Assembly: GCA_900291925.1 (NCBI GenBank)
Contig: UWYS01000005.1
Span: 1,150,620 to 1,214,619, forward strand
Source of the DNA: Thecaphora thlaspeos
Taxonomy: Eukaryota; Basidiomycota; Ustilaginomycetes; Urocystidales; Glomosporiaceae
Direction of reading: 5' to 3'
DNA length: 64,000 bases
The translations under genes and the position numbers were made by a program. The notes under the pieces are model-generated. The model was not told the DNA's origin and made no database searches. It was given only the letters and a program-made list of their open reading frames with translations. Shown in pieces: positions 1 through 11,021 of this stretch (its first letter is position 1; the number at the start of each line of letters is the position of its first letter).

Positions 1-701
1 CGCTGCTCGAGTGGACGTCGTGCAACTACCTAGCTTCTTGACCACCGTTTACTGTAGCAACGAGGGACGTAACGATGCATGTGAACCTTTTGAGTATCGT
101 CTTTAGCGTGGCATGGCGTCGCGTGGCCAAAGTACTGTACGGAACGTCTGCTACGGAGCGGAGAGGATGCGAGACGGAAGCGCAGGCAGGACGAGAGAGT
201 CGCGGCATCGTACGATTCGCCCTTGCGCGGCGCGAGAGAAAGGGCGAAATCGGCTGATTTGATTTTTTTTTTGGATTTTTGGAAGCTTCTCTTTTCACCT
301 TTCTTGGGTGAGGGCGTTTGATTTGAAATGAAGCTGGCTCGCGCCTCAACAAAGAAGGCAGGGCGAGCCGGGCAACAAAAGTTTCGCAGCGGCCCGCCGC
401 CTGGCCCCACGCACACACGCACGCACGCCCGTCCGCCCGTCGGCGCGCCATCCTTCTAAAAGACACACACACGCACACACGACGCCACCTCGGCCACCCT
501 GCTGCTGACCCCCAAGCCTGGCCCTGGCCTCCCGCGGCATCAGCGTGCCTTCCCCTCCTCCTCCTCCTCCTCCTCCTCCTTGCCTCCATATCAGCCCTCC
601 CCTCCCCTTTCTCCTCCCCTCCCCCTTCTCCTCCCCTCGCTCCCTCCCCTCGTTTGTTCCTTCTCTGCTCTCCCCTCTGTACACCACCTAACCTGCCCGC
701 C
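1..701. other. Upstream region and leader of ERG11
   Basis: No convincing coding region is seen in these 701 bases. The left part may hold the end or flank of a gene outside the window. The right part, from about 480 to 700, is strongly pyrimidine-rich on the + strand and includes a run of CTC triplets at about 554-580. Such CT-rich tracts are common just upstream of start codons in basidiomycete genes, so this is read as core promoter and 5' leader of ERG11. No sterol-response element could be assigned with confidence. Confidence 0.5.
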
Positions 702-2414
702 ATGATCGCGACGCAGCAACAGTCGATCGTCCAGCAGCTGCTCGCCTACACGCCCGTGGCCCACAGCAGCTTCGCCGTCCAGGCCGCCTTCCTCGCCGTC
801 GCGCTTCCCCTGCTAGCCGTCGCCGTCAACGTGGCCCAGCAGCTCCTTGTCCCGCGCAGCGCCAACCTGCCCCCCGTCGTCTTCCACTACGTACCCATCA
901 TCGGCTCCGCCATCACCTACGGCATCGACCCCTACCGCTTCTTCTTCGAGTGCCGCGAAAAGTACGGCGATGTCTTCACCTTTGTCCTCCTCGGACGCAA
1001 CGTCACCGTCGCCCTCGGCAGCAAGGGGAGCAACCTCATCTTCAACGGCAAGCTCAGCCAGGTCAGCGCAGAAGACGCATACACCCACCTCACCACCCCC
1101 GTCTTCGGCAAGGAGGTCGTCTACGACGTCCCCAACCACGTCTTCATGGAGCAGAAGAAGTTTGTCAAGGTCGGCCTCTCGACCGAGAACTTCCGCGTCT
1201 ACGTCGGCCAGATCACCGAAGAAGTCACCGACTACATCCGCACCGACCCCAACTTCCGCCCCTTTGTCCACCAGAGCGCTAAGACGGCCGACGTCGACAT
1301 CTTCACCGCCATGTGCGAGATCACCATCCTCACCGCCAGCCGCACGCTCCAGGGCAAGGAGGTGCGCGCCGGCCTCAACAAGTCCTTTGCCAACCTCTAC
1401 CACGACCTCGACTCGGGCTTCACGCCCATCAACTTTGTCATCCCCAACCTGCCGCTGCCCAACAACTTCAAGCGCGACCGCGCCCAGCGCAGCATGAGCC
1501 AGTTCTACCAGGACATCATCGCCAAGCGCCGCAAGGAAGGGCTGCAGCACGACGAGCACGACATGATCAGCGCGCTCATGGAACAGAGCTACAAGAACGG
1601 CCGCCCCATCTCTGACGTCGAGATTGCGCACATGATGATCGCCCTGCTTATGGCTGGGCAGCACACGTCGTCGGCGACGGGATCGTGGGCGCTGCTGCGC
1701 CTCGCGTCGCGCCCCGAGATCATCGAGGAGCTCTACCAGGAACAGGTGGCCGTCTACGGCGACGGTGCGGGCTCGGGCGCGGCGCTGCGACCGCTCGACT
1801 ACGAGACGCAGAAGAACAGCGTTCCCAAGCTCGACGCGGTGGTGCGCGAGACGCTGCGCCTCCACCCGCCGATCCACAGCATCATGCGCAAGGTGGTCTC
1901 GGACCTTCCGATTCCCTCTACGCTTGCGTCGTCGTCGTCGTCGTCGTCTTCGGGCGGCAAGGAGCGCGAGGGCGATACGTACGTCATCCCCAAGGGTCAC
2001 TACGTCCTAGCCGCACCGGGAGTGAGCCAAGTGGATCCTCGCGTCTGGAAAGACGCCGACCTGTTTGACCCTCACCGCTGGCTTTCCTCTGGCGGTGTGA
2101 TCAAAGACGAAGACGATGTGCAGGGTCAGGGTGCTGGTGGGCAGAAGGAAGACGACAAGGTAGACTACGGTTGGGGCATGGTAACTACCGGAGCCAACTC
2201 ACCGTACCTTCCCTTTGGAGCGGGCCGACACAGATGCATCGGTGAACAATTCGCTTACCTCCAACTTGGAACGATCATCGCTACGTTGGTTAGAAACTTT
2301 AAGTGGACCCTGACCGAACAGGGGTTCCCGGAACCGGATTATACTAGCATGGTCGTTCTTCCCAAGAAGAGCAAAATTAGGATGTCCTTGAGGAACGATC
2401 AGCTCAAGCTTTGA
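702..2414 (+). CDS. ERG11: Lanosterol/eburicol 14-alpha demethylase (CYP51)
   Basis: This is the cytochrome P450 that removes the 14-alpha methyl group from lanosterol or eburicol in ergosterol synthesis at the ER, and the target of azole fungicides. The uninterrupted frame gives 570 residues from the ATG at 702; the frame is open further upstream but only through a non-ATG codon. Visible hallmarks are an N-terminal hydrophobic anchor, the helix-I segment LLMAGQHTSSA, the ExxR motif in ETLRLHPP, and the haem loop FGAGRHRCIG (residues 505-514, Cys512 as haem ligand). The segment YDVPN (Tyr141) followed by FMEQKK matches the azole-contact region of other fungal CYP51s, with the equivalents of Candida Tyr132 and Lys143 unchanged. 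A Ser-rich insertion lies before the conserved YVIPKGHYV strand. It is intronless. Family assignment is near certain. Confidence 0.97.
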   Translation: MIATQQQSIVQQLLAYTPVAHSSFAVQAAFLAVALPLLAVAVNVAQQLLVPRSANLPPVVFHYVPIIGSAITYGIDPYRFFFECREKYGDVFTFVLLGRNVTVALGSKGSNLIFNGKLSQVSAEDAYTHLTTPVFGKEVVYDVPNHVFMEQKKFVKVGLSTENFRVYVGQITEEVTDYIRTDPNFRPFVHQSAKTADVDIFTAMCEITILTASRTLQGKEVRAGLNKSFANLYHDLDSGFTPINFVIPNLPLPNNFKRDRAQRSMSQFYQDIIAKRRKEGLQHDEHDMISALMEQSYKNGRPISDVEIAHMMIALLMAGQHTSSATGSWALLRLASRPEIIEELYQEQVAVYGDGAGSGAALRPLDYETQKNSVPKLDAVVRETLRLHPPIHSIMRKVVSDLPIPSTLASSSSSSSSGGKEREGDTYVIPKGHYVLAAPGVSQVDPRVWKDADLFDPHRWLSSGGVIKDEDDVQGQGAGGQKEDDKVDYGWGMVTTGANSPYLPFGAGRHRCIGEQFAYLQLGTIIATLVRNFKWTLTEQGFPEPDYTSMVVLPKKSKIRMSLRNDQLKL

Positions 2415-3021
2415 GAGCGAGGTGGTGCAACACTGGCGTAAACCCCGTGGTGGTGGTGGTGGTGGTGCAGTGATGGAAAGGGGGGGGGGGGGAGAGGTTT
2501 TAGAAGATAGAAGGAAAAGGGTCGACCGAGTCGGACATCTCAAGCTTTTTCTCTTTTCCTATGCGTACATCCACCCACACTACACACACACCCCAGCGAC
2601 ATCTTCAACTACCTTTCATCTTTGCGCCTTTCTTATTTGGGGTTATTCGAATCGATGAATTTCATCCCTCCCCCCTTTTCATCATTTTGCTCCTCCAACG
2701 TACAGTAGCCACTTTCACTTTGGATTTCCGGGACCAAAGATAAAGTAAAACACAAGAATATTTTCGAATGTCTCTGTGTAGTTGGTTGTGCATGCAGAAG
2801 TTGGAGATGGAACGAGAGTTTGCGGTGGGTAGAGGACAAGAATAGCAAGATATCGTGGATGGGAACAGAAGAAGAGATGGAAAGAGGAGAGGTGGCGAGG
2901 GACGTAGAGAGGGAGTAGATGACGGGACGAACAAGGTGATGAACCAAAAGAGGGCGAGAGAAGGGGGGGTTGGGGATGGACGTTCGTCATGAATGATGAC
3001 GGGATCGACAGTCGGACGTCA
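2415..3021. other. Convergent intergenic region, ERG11 to VTC1
   Basis: This 0.6 kb stretch between two convergent genes holds their 3' untranslated regions. A GGT repeat followed by a G-run (about 2451-2492) lies just after the ERG11 stop. No further gene is supported. Confidence 0.4.
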
Positions 3022-3936
3022 TCAAGGTTCGTGTTCGAGGTGATTATGTTGTTGTACTATCGCGTCGAGGAGACAAAGATGCGACGAGTCAGTAACGACT
3101 GTTCGTTCACCTTTGCTCGTAACCCCCCCCCCCTTGTCCTTAGAACGCGCAGCGCCCATCGTCAAACTTACCTCGAACGATAAAGTTCAAGAGAACCGCA
3201 ACGAACAGGACGGCACAGATGAGTGGCGGTCCGACGAGGTCGTCAAAGTCTCCGGCCCACTTTTGCTTGATCAGTGTGACGCGCCTTTGGTAGCTGTACA
3301 GACCCCAGAGCAGCGTGAGGACGGCGATGCCGGCGTAGATGGTGCCGAACAGCTTGACGGTCGCAGAGGAAGAGTAGCCGCTGTTGGGACCGCCGTGGTG
3401 GTGTTCGTTGAAGAAGCTCGATGAGTTGAACAGCGCTAGGGCAAAGGAGCCGATCAGGATCGAGACGCGAAGCCACGAGATCCAGGTGCGCTACGTGGGC
3501 GGTGACGAAAGGAGAAGGCGGCAGGGATTCACGAGTCATCAGGACCAACTGGCGCGTCGCTAGGCTGGGAACGGCTGGGGCTGGAGGGACTTACCTCGTT
3601 GGCAAACCAAACCTTTGCCTCTACCTTGCTCTGCGTGACGACCTTCTTGGGCTTGGGCACCCTCCTCGTCGGTCGCTCCGCTCCAGCGGTGGCACCGTAG
3701 CCGTTCCCCCTCGAGCTTCCCTCGCCTACATCATGATCGCCGCGCTGTTCGCCGGTAGACGAGGAGAGGAGGGGCTCCCTCTCTGCGTAGTTGGAGCTCG
3801 ACGCTGTTCCGTTTCCCGCACCGCCAAAGATGGACTGCATGGCGACGACGGAGCGGCGGTAGGCGTACGAGAGCGTGCCGGGCGAGGACGGCGTCGAGAG
3901 GGTTTCGCGTGCAGAGCGACGGGATGTTGTCGACAT
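3022..3936 (-). CDS. VTC1: Vacuolar transporter chaperone subunit Vtc1-like (DUF202)
   Basis: Vtc1 is the small membrane subunit of the vacuolar polyphosphate polymerase/translocase complex. Inferred exons on the minus strand are 3936-3595, 3490-3172 and 3098-3022 (about 245 residues). The DUF202 core is clear: KVEAKVWFANERTWISWLR followed by three hydrophobic spans (ILIGSFALALFN, IYAGIAVLTLLWGLYS, PLICAVLFVAVLLNFIV). The first intron splits the conserved NE|RTW segment at a clean GTAAG donor. The ~100-residue N-terminal region is low-complexity and has no SPX domain, so Vtc2/3/4 are unlikely. The last exon is uncertain: an acceptor near 3057 would shorten it in the same frame, and reading through the last donor would stop at 3140. 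The gene is divergent from the KH-domain gene across a 1.26 kb promoter region. Confidence 0.85.
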
Positions 3937-5198
3937 TGGAGATGTGGGGGCTGCGGGGAGGAGAGGAGGGGAGGATAGGTGGTGGGTGTACGCTAACTAG
4001 CGGGCTGGCTGACTGGCTGGCGGTAAGGAGAAGAGGACGGGGCGGTAGCAGTGAACCGGAAGCCGAAAACGGTGGGATGTATGCGTGCGGTTCTGCGTCG
4101 AGGTGGGTGGATGTGGTGGATGTAGTGGATGTGGTGGTGGTTCCGGGGAAGGGGCAGAGACGACGGTCGATGGCAGATGGGAGGCAAGAAGGTAGGACGG
4201 GGCGGACAAAGGCCGTGAATGCGAGCCGTCCGTTACGCATTCCCGTCCGCCCCCGCTCTCGGTCCAGCCAGCGGCGGCCAACTTGGAACGTACCCGCCCA
4301 TGCATCGCCGTCCCACCCCCGATCAGGGGGGCTCGCCTGATCGGGAAAACGGGTTTCGATTTGCCCGATCGCCAAGACGACCTCGTCCCTCGAGAAAAGG
4401 GTCACGAGAGCTGAAATTTTTCTCCTTTTTCGCTGCCCCGCCAGGGTGCGCCCTCTTTTTTTTTTTCGTCGGCTGGAAAAAGGACAAAGGACGAGCAAGG
4501 CGCGCCACCAGGCCAATTTCGAAGGCGAGAGCTGTTCCTTTGCCAGCGAGTTAGACGACGGCCAAGCTGGAAGAACCCGATATATCGATTGCCTTGCTAG
4601 CTGAGAAGCCCTTGGCAGCTCCTGGGCGACGACGACCTGATGTAAAGGACCATCCCGACGACGTCCTACAGGACTAGTTCGAACCAAAGGCAGGCGTGGA
4701 AAAAAAAAGAAAAGAAAAAAAAAAAAAAGCGAAAACAGGCTCTCTTCTGCTGGCCACGGTCGGGTGTGTGTCTTCTTTGGCAAAGGCAAGAGACGAGGAT
4801 GGGCGAGCCAGCCAGCCGGCCAGGGCTGGTCGCGCGCTCTGCCAGCTTCCTCTTCCTCCACGCCTCCCATCACCATCACCTTCACCCACCTTCGTCCTCT
4901 TCGTCTTCCTCCTTCCCTTCCGACCGACCGACCCTCGCCGCTCGCTCGCCCATCCTCCATCCTCGTCACCCCATCATCACCCATCCTCGCCTTTGATCCT
5001 CCTCCTCATCCTCCTCCCGTCGCCACCATTTCTTCCTCTGAAGCTTGATCTCGATCCGACGAGTCTCGTCTTTTTCACCTATCAATCCAACCTCGCCCAC
5101 TAGACGTCTCCTCTCGAGCTTCTTGACCCCCTTCGCACCTACACGTCTCCCTCTCACCTCGCACACCTTCACACACCTCACCTCATCCACGAGTCAAG
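3937..5198. promoter_or_regulatory. Divergent promoter region, VTC1 / KH protein
   Basis: A 1.26 kb region lies between two divergent start codons. It contains poly-A and poly-T runs (about 4453-4467 and 4699-4729), a perfect 10-bp inverted repeat (listed separately) and a CT-rich tract from about 4850 to 5190 leading into the KH gene. A long minus-strand frame crosses it but is not thought to be coding. Confidence 0.5.
4318..4345. repeat. Perfect 10-bp inverted repeat with 8-nt spacer
   Basis: The left arm CCCGATCAGG (4318-4327) and right arm CCTGATCGGG (4336-4345) are exact reverse complements separated by 8 bases. Another CCGATC occurs about 20 bases further on. The position inside a divergent promoter suggests a dimeric regulator site or a small hairpin; the function is unknown. 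Confidence 0.6.
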
Positions 5199-6736
5199 AT
5201 GTTGTCCGCTGAGCAGGCTACCACTGGTGAGCAGTCGGCCTCCCTCGCCCTCCTACTCCCTGCGTACGCAAACTCCGGCCACATGTGGTCACATCTCGCC
5301 CTTCACAGTGTTGGACAGTATGCTGACTGGTCCGCTACCTCTTTTTCATGTTCTTCCTGCTCAACGTACCACCCCTCCCCCACACTTCTCTCTCGGCTCG
5401 TGCCACCGCCTTCTCCTGCCCCTTCTGCCCTCTTGCCCTTCTTCCGCTCTCCCCTCGCACGTACTTGCGACCTCGCGACAAACCTACAGAGACTCCCGTC
5501 GAGGTCCCTGCCACCTCCCCCGTCGCCGAGACCCCCGTCTCCGACAACGGCGCTGGCGCCGAGGCTGTCGCCGCCGATTCCTCCGCCGAGGGCGCCGACG
5601 AGTCGGTCCCCGTCGACCCCAAGGCCTCGCTCACTGTGCGTGCGCTCGTCAGCACCAAGGAGGCTGGCATCATCATCGGCAAGGGCGGCGCCAACGTCGC
5701 CGAGCTACGCGAAAAGACCGGCGTCAAGGCCGGCGTCAGCAAGGTCGTCCCTGGCGTCCACGACCGAGTCCTCAGCGTCACCGGTACGCTCGAGGGCATC
5801 GCCGAGGCCTTTTCACTGATCGGCAAGACGATCCTCGAGAACCCGCTCAGCGTCAACGCCGATGGTACCCCTGCCCAGCCCGCCAACCAGCTTACCTCGG
5901 TCCGCCTGCTCATCTCGCACAACCTGATGGGCACCGTCATCGGACGCCAGGGCCTCAAGATCAAGCACATCCAGGACCTCTCGGGCGCCCGCATGGTCGC
6001 CTCCAAGGAGATGCTCCCCCAGAGCACCGAGCGCATCGTCGAGGTCCAGGGCAGCGTCGAGGCCATCCGCGTCGCTATCCTCGAGATTGCCAAGTGCCTC
6101 GTTGAGGACTGGGAGCGCGGCCAGGGCGTCGTTCTCTACCACCCCGGTCAGACCGATGGCGCTGGCGTCCTTGCCGCTGGCGGCATCGGCGGTCTCCAGC
6201 CGCAGCAGGGCGGCAGCGGCAACCGCCGCAACAACAACATCAATGGCGGTGCCGGCGGACCCGCCTATCTGACCAACGCCGTTGGCAACCTCAGCCTCGG
6301 CGGCCAGGGCGGCAACGGTGCGCGCCGAACCGACCCCAACGCCGCTGTCACCCCTGGCGGAGGCCTCGTTGCCGGCACGACGCCGGTCTCGGCCAACGGC
6401 GGCAGCCAGGCCGCCTCTGCGCCGCCGCTCGTCGACCAGGCGAACCTGCGAACGCAGAACATCTCGATCCCCTCTGACATGGTCGGCTGCATCATTGGCA
6501 AGGGCGGAAGCAAGATTACCGAGATCCGACGACTGAGCGGCTCGAGAATCAGCATCGCCAAGATTCCGCACGACGAGACAGGCGAGCGCATGTTCACCAT
6601 CCAGGGAACGCCTGAGGCCAACGAAAAGGCCCTCTTTCTGCTGTACAACCAGCTCGAGACCGAAAAGGAGCGTCGCACCAACAACACGGCCGCCACCAAC
6701 CAGGACGATACCCCGGCCGCGGCCACCTCGGCCTAA
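5199..6736 (+). CDS. Triple KH-domain RNA-binding protein (PCBP/Rnc1/Pbp2-like)
   Basis: The protein probably binds C-rich single-stranded RNA and regulates mRNA stability, localisation or translation, as do PCBP proteins, S. pombe Rnc1 and yeast Pbp2/Hek2. Exons are 5199-5226 and 5490-6736, giving 424 residues; the 263-nt intron has a GTGAGC donor and CTACAG acceptor and restores frame exactly. Three KH domains are visible at about residues 56-125, 146-215 and 330-400, with GXXG loops GKGG, GRQG and GKGG. A Gly/Asn-rich linker separates KH2 from KH3, and the N-terminus is acidic and low-complexity. The first coding exon encodes only nine full codons. The exact orthologue within the family is not decided. 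Confidence 0.92.
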
Positions 6737-7608
6737 GCGGGCGCTGAGAGAGAGAGAGAGAGAGAGAGAAGAAAGAAGAGGGAGACACCGAGAGGGCGGC
6801 GATCTGCGGCGCTCGGGCCTCTCGTTTGCCTCCTCTCATCGCCTGCTGCGCCCTACATCGCTTTCGTTTGCTTTCCCCCTTTCCGCCATCTTCACCGCCG
6901 ATGCGGCTTGGCAGCGTGCGGAGCTTGCCTTGCCATTTTGCAGACATGAGAAAGCTTAGCGCCCGAGATCTACCTTATCCCTTTGTAGACTAGGACGGCC
7001 GTTGCAGCAGGAGGAGGGAGGAGGGAGGGACAGTAAGAAGCAGTGAACGTTGGGAGCGAGCCGGAGGCTGATCGAAGTGGAAGCATAGCCCCGGTCGGTG
7101 GAGGGATTTTGCGAGGCAAGGGGGGGGGGGGGCGGCGGGCGAGTAGAGTGTCACTGATCGATCCAGGAAGCCGACGACGAAGTTGTCGATGATGAGCGTG
7201 GACGATGCTGAAGTTCGGGCGCCAGCTCGAAATACTGTATTACCAGAGAACCAGCCCAGAAAAGTTAGCTTTGAACAAGGTCGCACCGGCGCTCTGCCAT
7301 GCCCTGTGTCGTAGTAGCCTAGCCGTTGTCGTACGCGACGATGCGACTGGTCTTTACAGCAGAGCGATACGTGAGGCGGAACGATGTACAGTTTGTCGAC
7401 GAGGTACCGATGGATGCACCACCATGCAGGGCGTGAGGCGCTGTGGTCAGAATAGAAGGCTGCGACGTGATGTAGCATCAAAGCGTCACAAGGTTGGAAG
7501 CGTCGCAGAAAGCGGACTGGGAAGATGGAAGGAATGTGGTAAAGTCGCTCGTCATCGAGGCGTGACAAGAGATTGACCGGCTTCGGGAAGGCGGGGCCGC
7601 ACGCGCGG
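6737..7608. other. Convergent intergenic region
   Basis: This 0.87 kb region lies between the KH gene and the 3' end of the NTPase-nuclease gene. It begins with an AG dinucleotide run (6745-6769) and has a 12-base G-run near 7119-7131. No coding region is supported. Confidence 0.4.
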
Positions 7609-10600
7609 CTAGCAGGGATACCACGTCGCTTCGATTCGGGCTTCGCGAAGTGTTCGTGAAGGTCCATCCGACAGGCCGTTGCGGCGATTTAGTTCAATGG
7701 TCGTCTGCAACATGGTGCCGGCGGGCGAGACTCGGTCGAGGACGGGATAGGCTCGCTGGAAGCCGGACACGTGGAGGGCCGTGAAGCTGTGGTGTTCGTC
7801 GCGCTGGTTGTGCTCGATCCAGTCGGCGACCTTGCTCTTGGCGGACCGACTTAACGCGGCGGAAACCTTTGCCGGATCCTTGAGCTCGGTAACAGAGGTG
7901 AAGAGTCGATTCGCGCGGTCCGTCTCTAAGCCTTGGTCCATCACGATCACCAGCGGGCGTTCGTTGGGCGCGTCGCCGGTCCTTTCCACTCTCGCGCCCC
8001 AGACGTTGCACTTTACCGAGATGATCCTGGGCGACCGGGTCTCCATCGGTTGCTCCAACTGGTCAAGGCACCGCCTATCGCTGCCATGCCTTGTAACGTC
8101 GACGACGAGCTTGGGCAGCGTGACGTCCATGCTTAGCTTTGACTGGTACCCGATGTAGGAAAACCGCGTGGCGTCCAAAGGCTTGTCGGGATCGCCACGG
8201 TAGACCGGGATGAGACCATCTATGCCCGACTGTTGGCTATGGCACTGCAAGGCTGCCGTTCTTGCCCACATAGCCTCGAGCTTCTCGCTGCTTGGCGTAG
8301 CCCCGCAAAGGGCAGCAGACACGCACAAAGCAGGCAGGCGGGGATAGCAGCAGTCAGTCGATGGTCCGCCTGCCTATCGACACTAGCCTTCGGCCAGCTG
8401 GCGCGCCACCTAAACTCACCTGGTGATGCTATCGCCCAATTGCCGGCAAGGTAGGAAATGCGTGAAGCTGACCCATGCGCCTACGAGATGCGCTTCGAGC
8501 TGCGCTACCTCGGCCGGATCTTTGAGCCCGTAGCCATCGCCAAGAAGTACCTTGAGGAAATCCGACGCCGGGATCGAAGGCGCCCGTGGGTTCAATGGCT
8601 CCCGGGTTATGTTGGGGATTGCGTAGTCCCGGGCCAGGATAAGGACAAAACGGGACGTGAACTCGCCGAGATTACCGCGATGTAACAGTTGACCCCTGAG
8701 GAGAAGATCTTTGACGAGTGTGCAGGCGGCCCGGCCGTATGTCTTTGGCGTCTCCTTCAGGGCTTCCTCAGCGGCAAGAGATACCGCTGGCTCGCTAGCG
8801 ACCATTGTCGAGATCCTGCCCGACTCGTCAAGGTGTTGAATCAATCGAAGATGCTTGCGGACCGCATGGGAAGAGAGCGTTGTATCGACATCCCCCTGAA
8901 TCGTCGAAGGTCCAGCCGCCTTGACGGAGTCCGCAAAAGACCTCACGGCGTGCTCGCAAACAAGATCCAGCCAGATGCGATGCGAGAACGCAGCGACGAC
9001 GTGATTGATGTCTTCAGGACGAAAGTCACTACCACAGAAGAGCTTCGACCTTGCGTACCAGGTGAGTTCTCCTGTTCCAACCGTGTTCCATAGCTTCGAG
9101 CGATGCCGACCATGGAGAGGGGGAAAGAAAAAAAACAAAAAAAAACCCCCAAGTCAGACTGTGGCAGGAGCGACGCTTCATTGGGCCGATGCCGGTAGGA
9201 AGCCATCGCGCCCTGCACAGCCTGATGCTTACCGGTCTACCAAGCATCTTGAGTCGAGCGTAGTCCAAGTATGCGTTTGCGGACGCAGCCGGTGCTTCGA
9301 CACGAACGTCGACGTCGAGTGGCAGCAAGGAAAAGGACTCCAAGGGGGGGTAGCCACGCAGACGTTCGGAGGAATCCGGCGGACAGGTCAAGGTGGTGAT
9401 TCCTGAGAAGGTGTCCATGAGAAGTGTCCAGAGGCGAAGGCGTGACTGGCATCGAGACAAGGAAAAGAGCGTCCGACGCAGGTGCATGAGGCGGATGCCG
9501 TGCTCAGAGTCGAGATAGTTGGCCTCGTCCAAGACAAGGAAGAAGGTTGGTGTGTCCAAGTAGTAGGATTTGACCGTCTCGTCTAGTTGATGGCAGGCGT
9601 CGAGGTCCACGCTAGCTCTTTCCATCTTGTCGGCGAGCCTTCCCGCCGGTCCAATGCACCATTGTACCACGAGTGCGTCGGCAAGGGAGGCGATGTCGTT
9701 TTCGTGCTTGTCGACGAGGGTCTGAATCCCATCGTCTGAGTAGCGGAGCCCCGTCCTGTCCGTCCGGGACATCACCGTTGCATCTGCCGCTACATCTGTG
9801 AAGAGCTGCGTCCGTTCGTTGTTTTGCAGGTCATTGACGATGCCCCACCGCGTCCAGAAGCGAGACGGCGACGGATGGCGTGTCGTGTCGCTTGTCGTGT
9901 CGCCTGTCTCCTGGGCGAGTCGATCGAGCAGGCATGCCAGAAAGGCCGTCGCAGCCACTTGTCGATGGATGTCGCTGTCCGGCCTTTGGTACGTGCAAAA
10001 CTCCGTTGCCGGGTCATCGCCGAGCGGGAAACCTTTGATAGACGGGCGACTCGGGGGGCGAAAGCAGATCGACAGGCCCGGAAGCAGCTTTATCACCTCG
10101 TTCGCCATGCGGCTCTTTCCCATGCCGCTCGACTGGACGACATGGATGATGCGACCGTACCTCGGGTACGTCGCCTTCCCATCCTGGTGGCGCATAAACA
10201 TACCCTCGTCCCGTTTGGCGATGCGCTCAAGCAGCGCGAGATGCACCTCGCCCTTCATGGGCTCGTTGAGGAAGACCTCCGACTCCCGCCGCAAGGATTG
10301 GGCGTCTTCATCTCTACAGAGGAGATGCCGTGGACGGCATTTGAAAGAGGTGCGTTACAGAGCCAGGTGAGAAGCGATCAACACGTGCAATACATGCGTC
10401 GTCATTTGTCGGCAACATGTGAGCGCTACTCACGTTCGGCTATGCGTCTCCACTGGAGGTCGGCCACTCAGAACGTTGACGGGGGCGTCGGGACTTCGGG
10501 ACGTCGGGACGTCAGTGGAGGGAAGGCAGTTCGAGGTGTGACTCGCGATGCGACTCACCGATGCCTGTGTGTATGAGGCGGAGCAGCGCGTCGGGCAGCG

Positions 10601-11021
10601 TCACGTCTTCCCTCTCGGCGGCCCATGTGCTGAATTGGGCACAGAGGCTCTGGGCCGGCAACAAAGTTCTGCCATTCCATCGAGTGGGTAGACGATTTGA
10701 GAGCCATTCGGGCAGCTTATCTTCTTCGAGGGCGGCCAGGTCCCTGAGGAGCCGCTCGAATTGCATGGCGAGATCGTTTTGGCAGTCGGGGGACACGTCA
10801 GGGATCGTGTCCATGTGGCTGCGCTCCTTGATGTCATCAAAAGCAAACGTCAATGCAGTGGCAAGATACGTAAGACATCGTGCGAGACGGGGTTCGTTGA
10901 GCAGTGCAGTAAGGGAGTCCCGTTTAGCGTTGTGGTCCGGCGAGGCCAAGTGGCTGGCGGTACCTAGCTGCAGGATCGCCGGCGGCGGCGCAGGCGGCGT
11001 CTTTACGTCATCAGACGGCAT
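7609..11021 (-). CDS. P-loop NTPase fused to PD-(D/E)XK-like nuclease domain
   Basis: Five inferred minus-strand exons (11021-10559, 10466-10434, 10311-9233, 9093-8420, 8290-7609) join with consistent phases into 976 residues. The middle holds an NTPase core: a Walker A-like loop SSGMGKSR (about 226-233, after hydrophobic IIHVVQ) and a Walker B FFLVLDEA (about 422-429). Near the C-terminus, EKLEAMW, then GIDGLIPVY (Asp774), then YIGYQSK (Gln799, Lys801) fit the helix-Glu / Asp / QxK order of restriction-endonuclease-fold nucleases. This architecture matches the fungal NTPase-plus-REase proteins grouped with Crinkler/RHS-type effectors. No signal peptide or membrane span is seen. It looks intact. 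Function is inferred from motifs only. The second exon (33 nt) and its acceptor are the least certain parts. Confidence 0.75.

Noticed and set aside
813..2000. Minus-strand open frame of 395 codons over ERG11
   Set aside because: It lies antisense to a certain CYP51 gene, is built of Asp/Glu/Val/Arg-rich low-complexity sequence, and is explained by third-position GC bias in the real gene.
3731..4984. Minus-strand open frame of 417 codons upstream of VTC1
   Set aside because: It overlaps VTC1 exon 1 in another frame and consists of Ser/Pro/Arg-rich simple sequence across a promoter.
7609..11021. Reading the NTPase-nuclease locus as several separate broken genes or a pseudogene
   Set aside because: Canonical donors and acceptors join the four large frames and one 33-nt exon with matching phases, and the joins restore plausible continuous protein (for example LGRP|LWNT).
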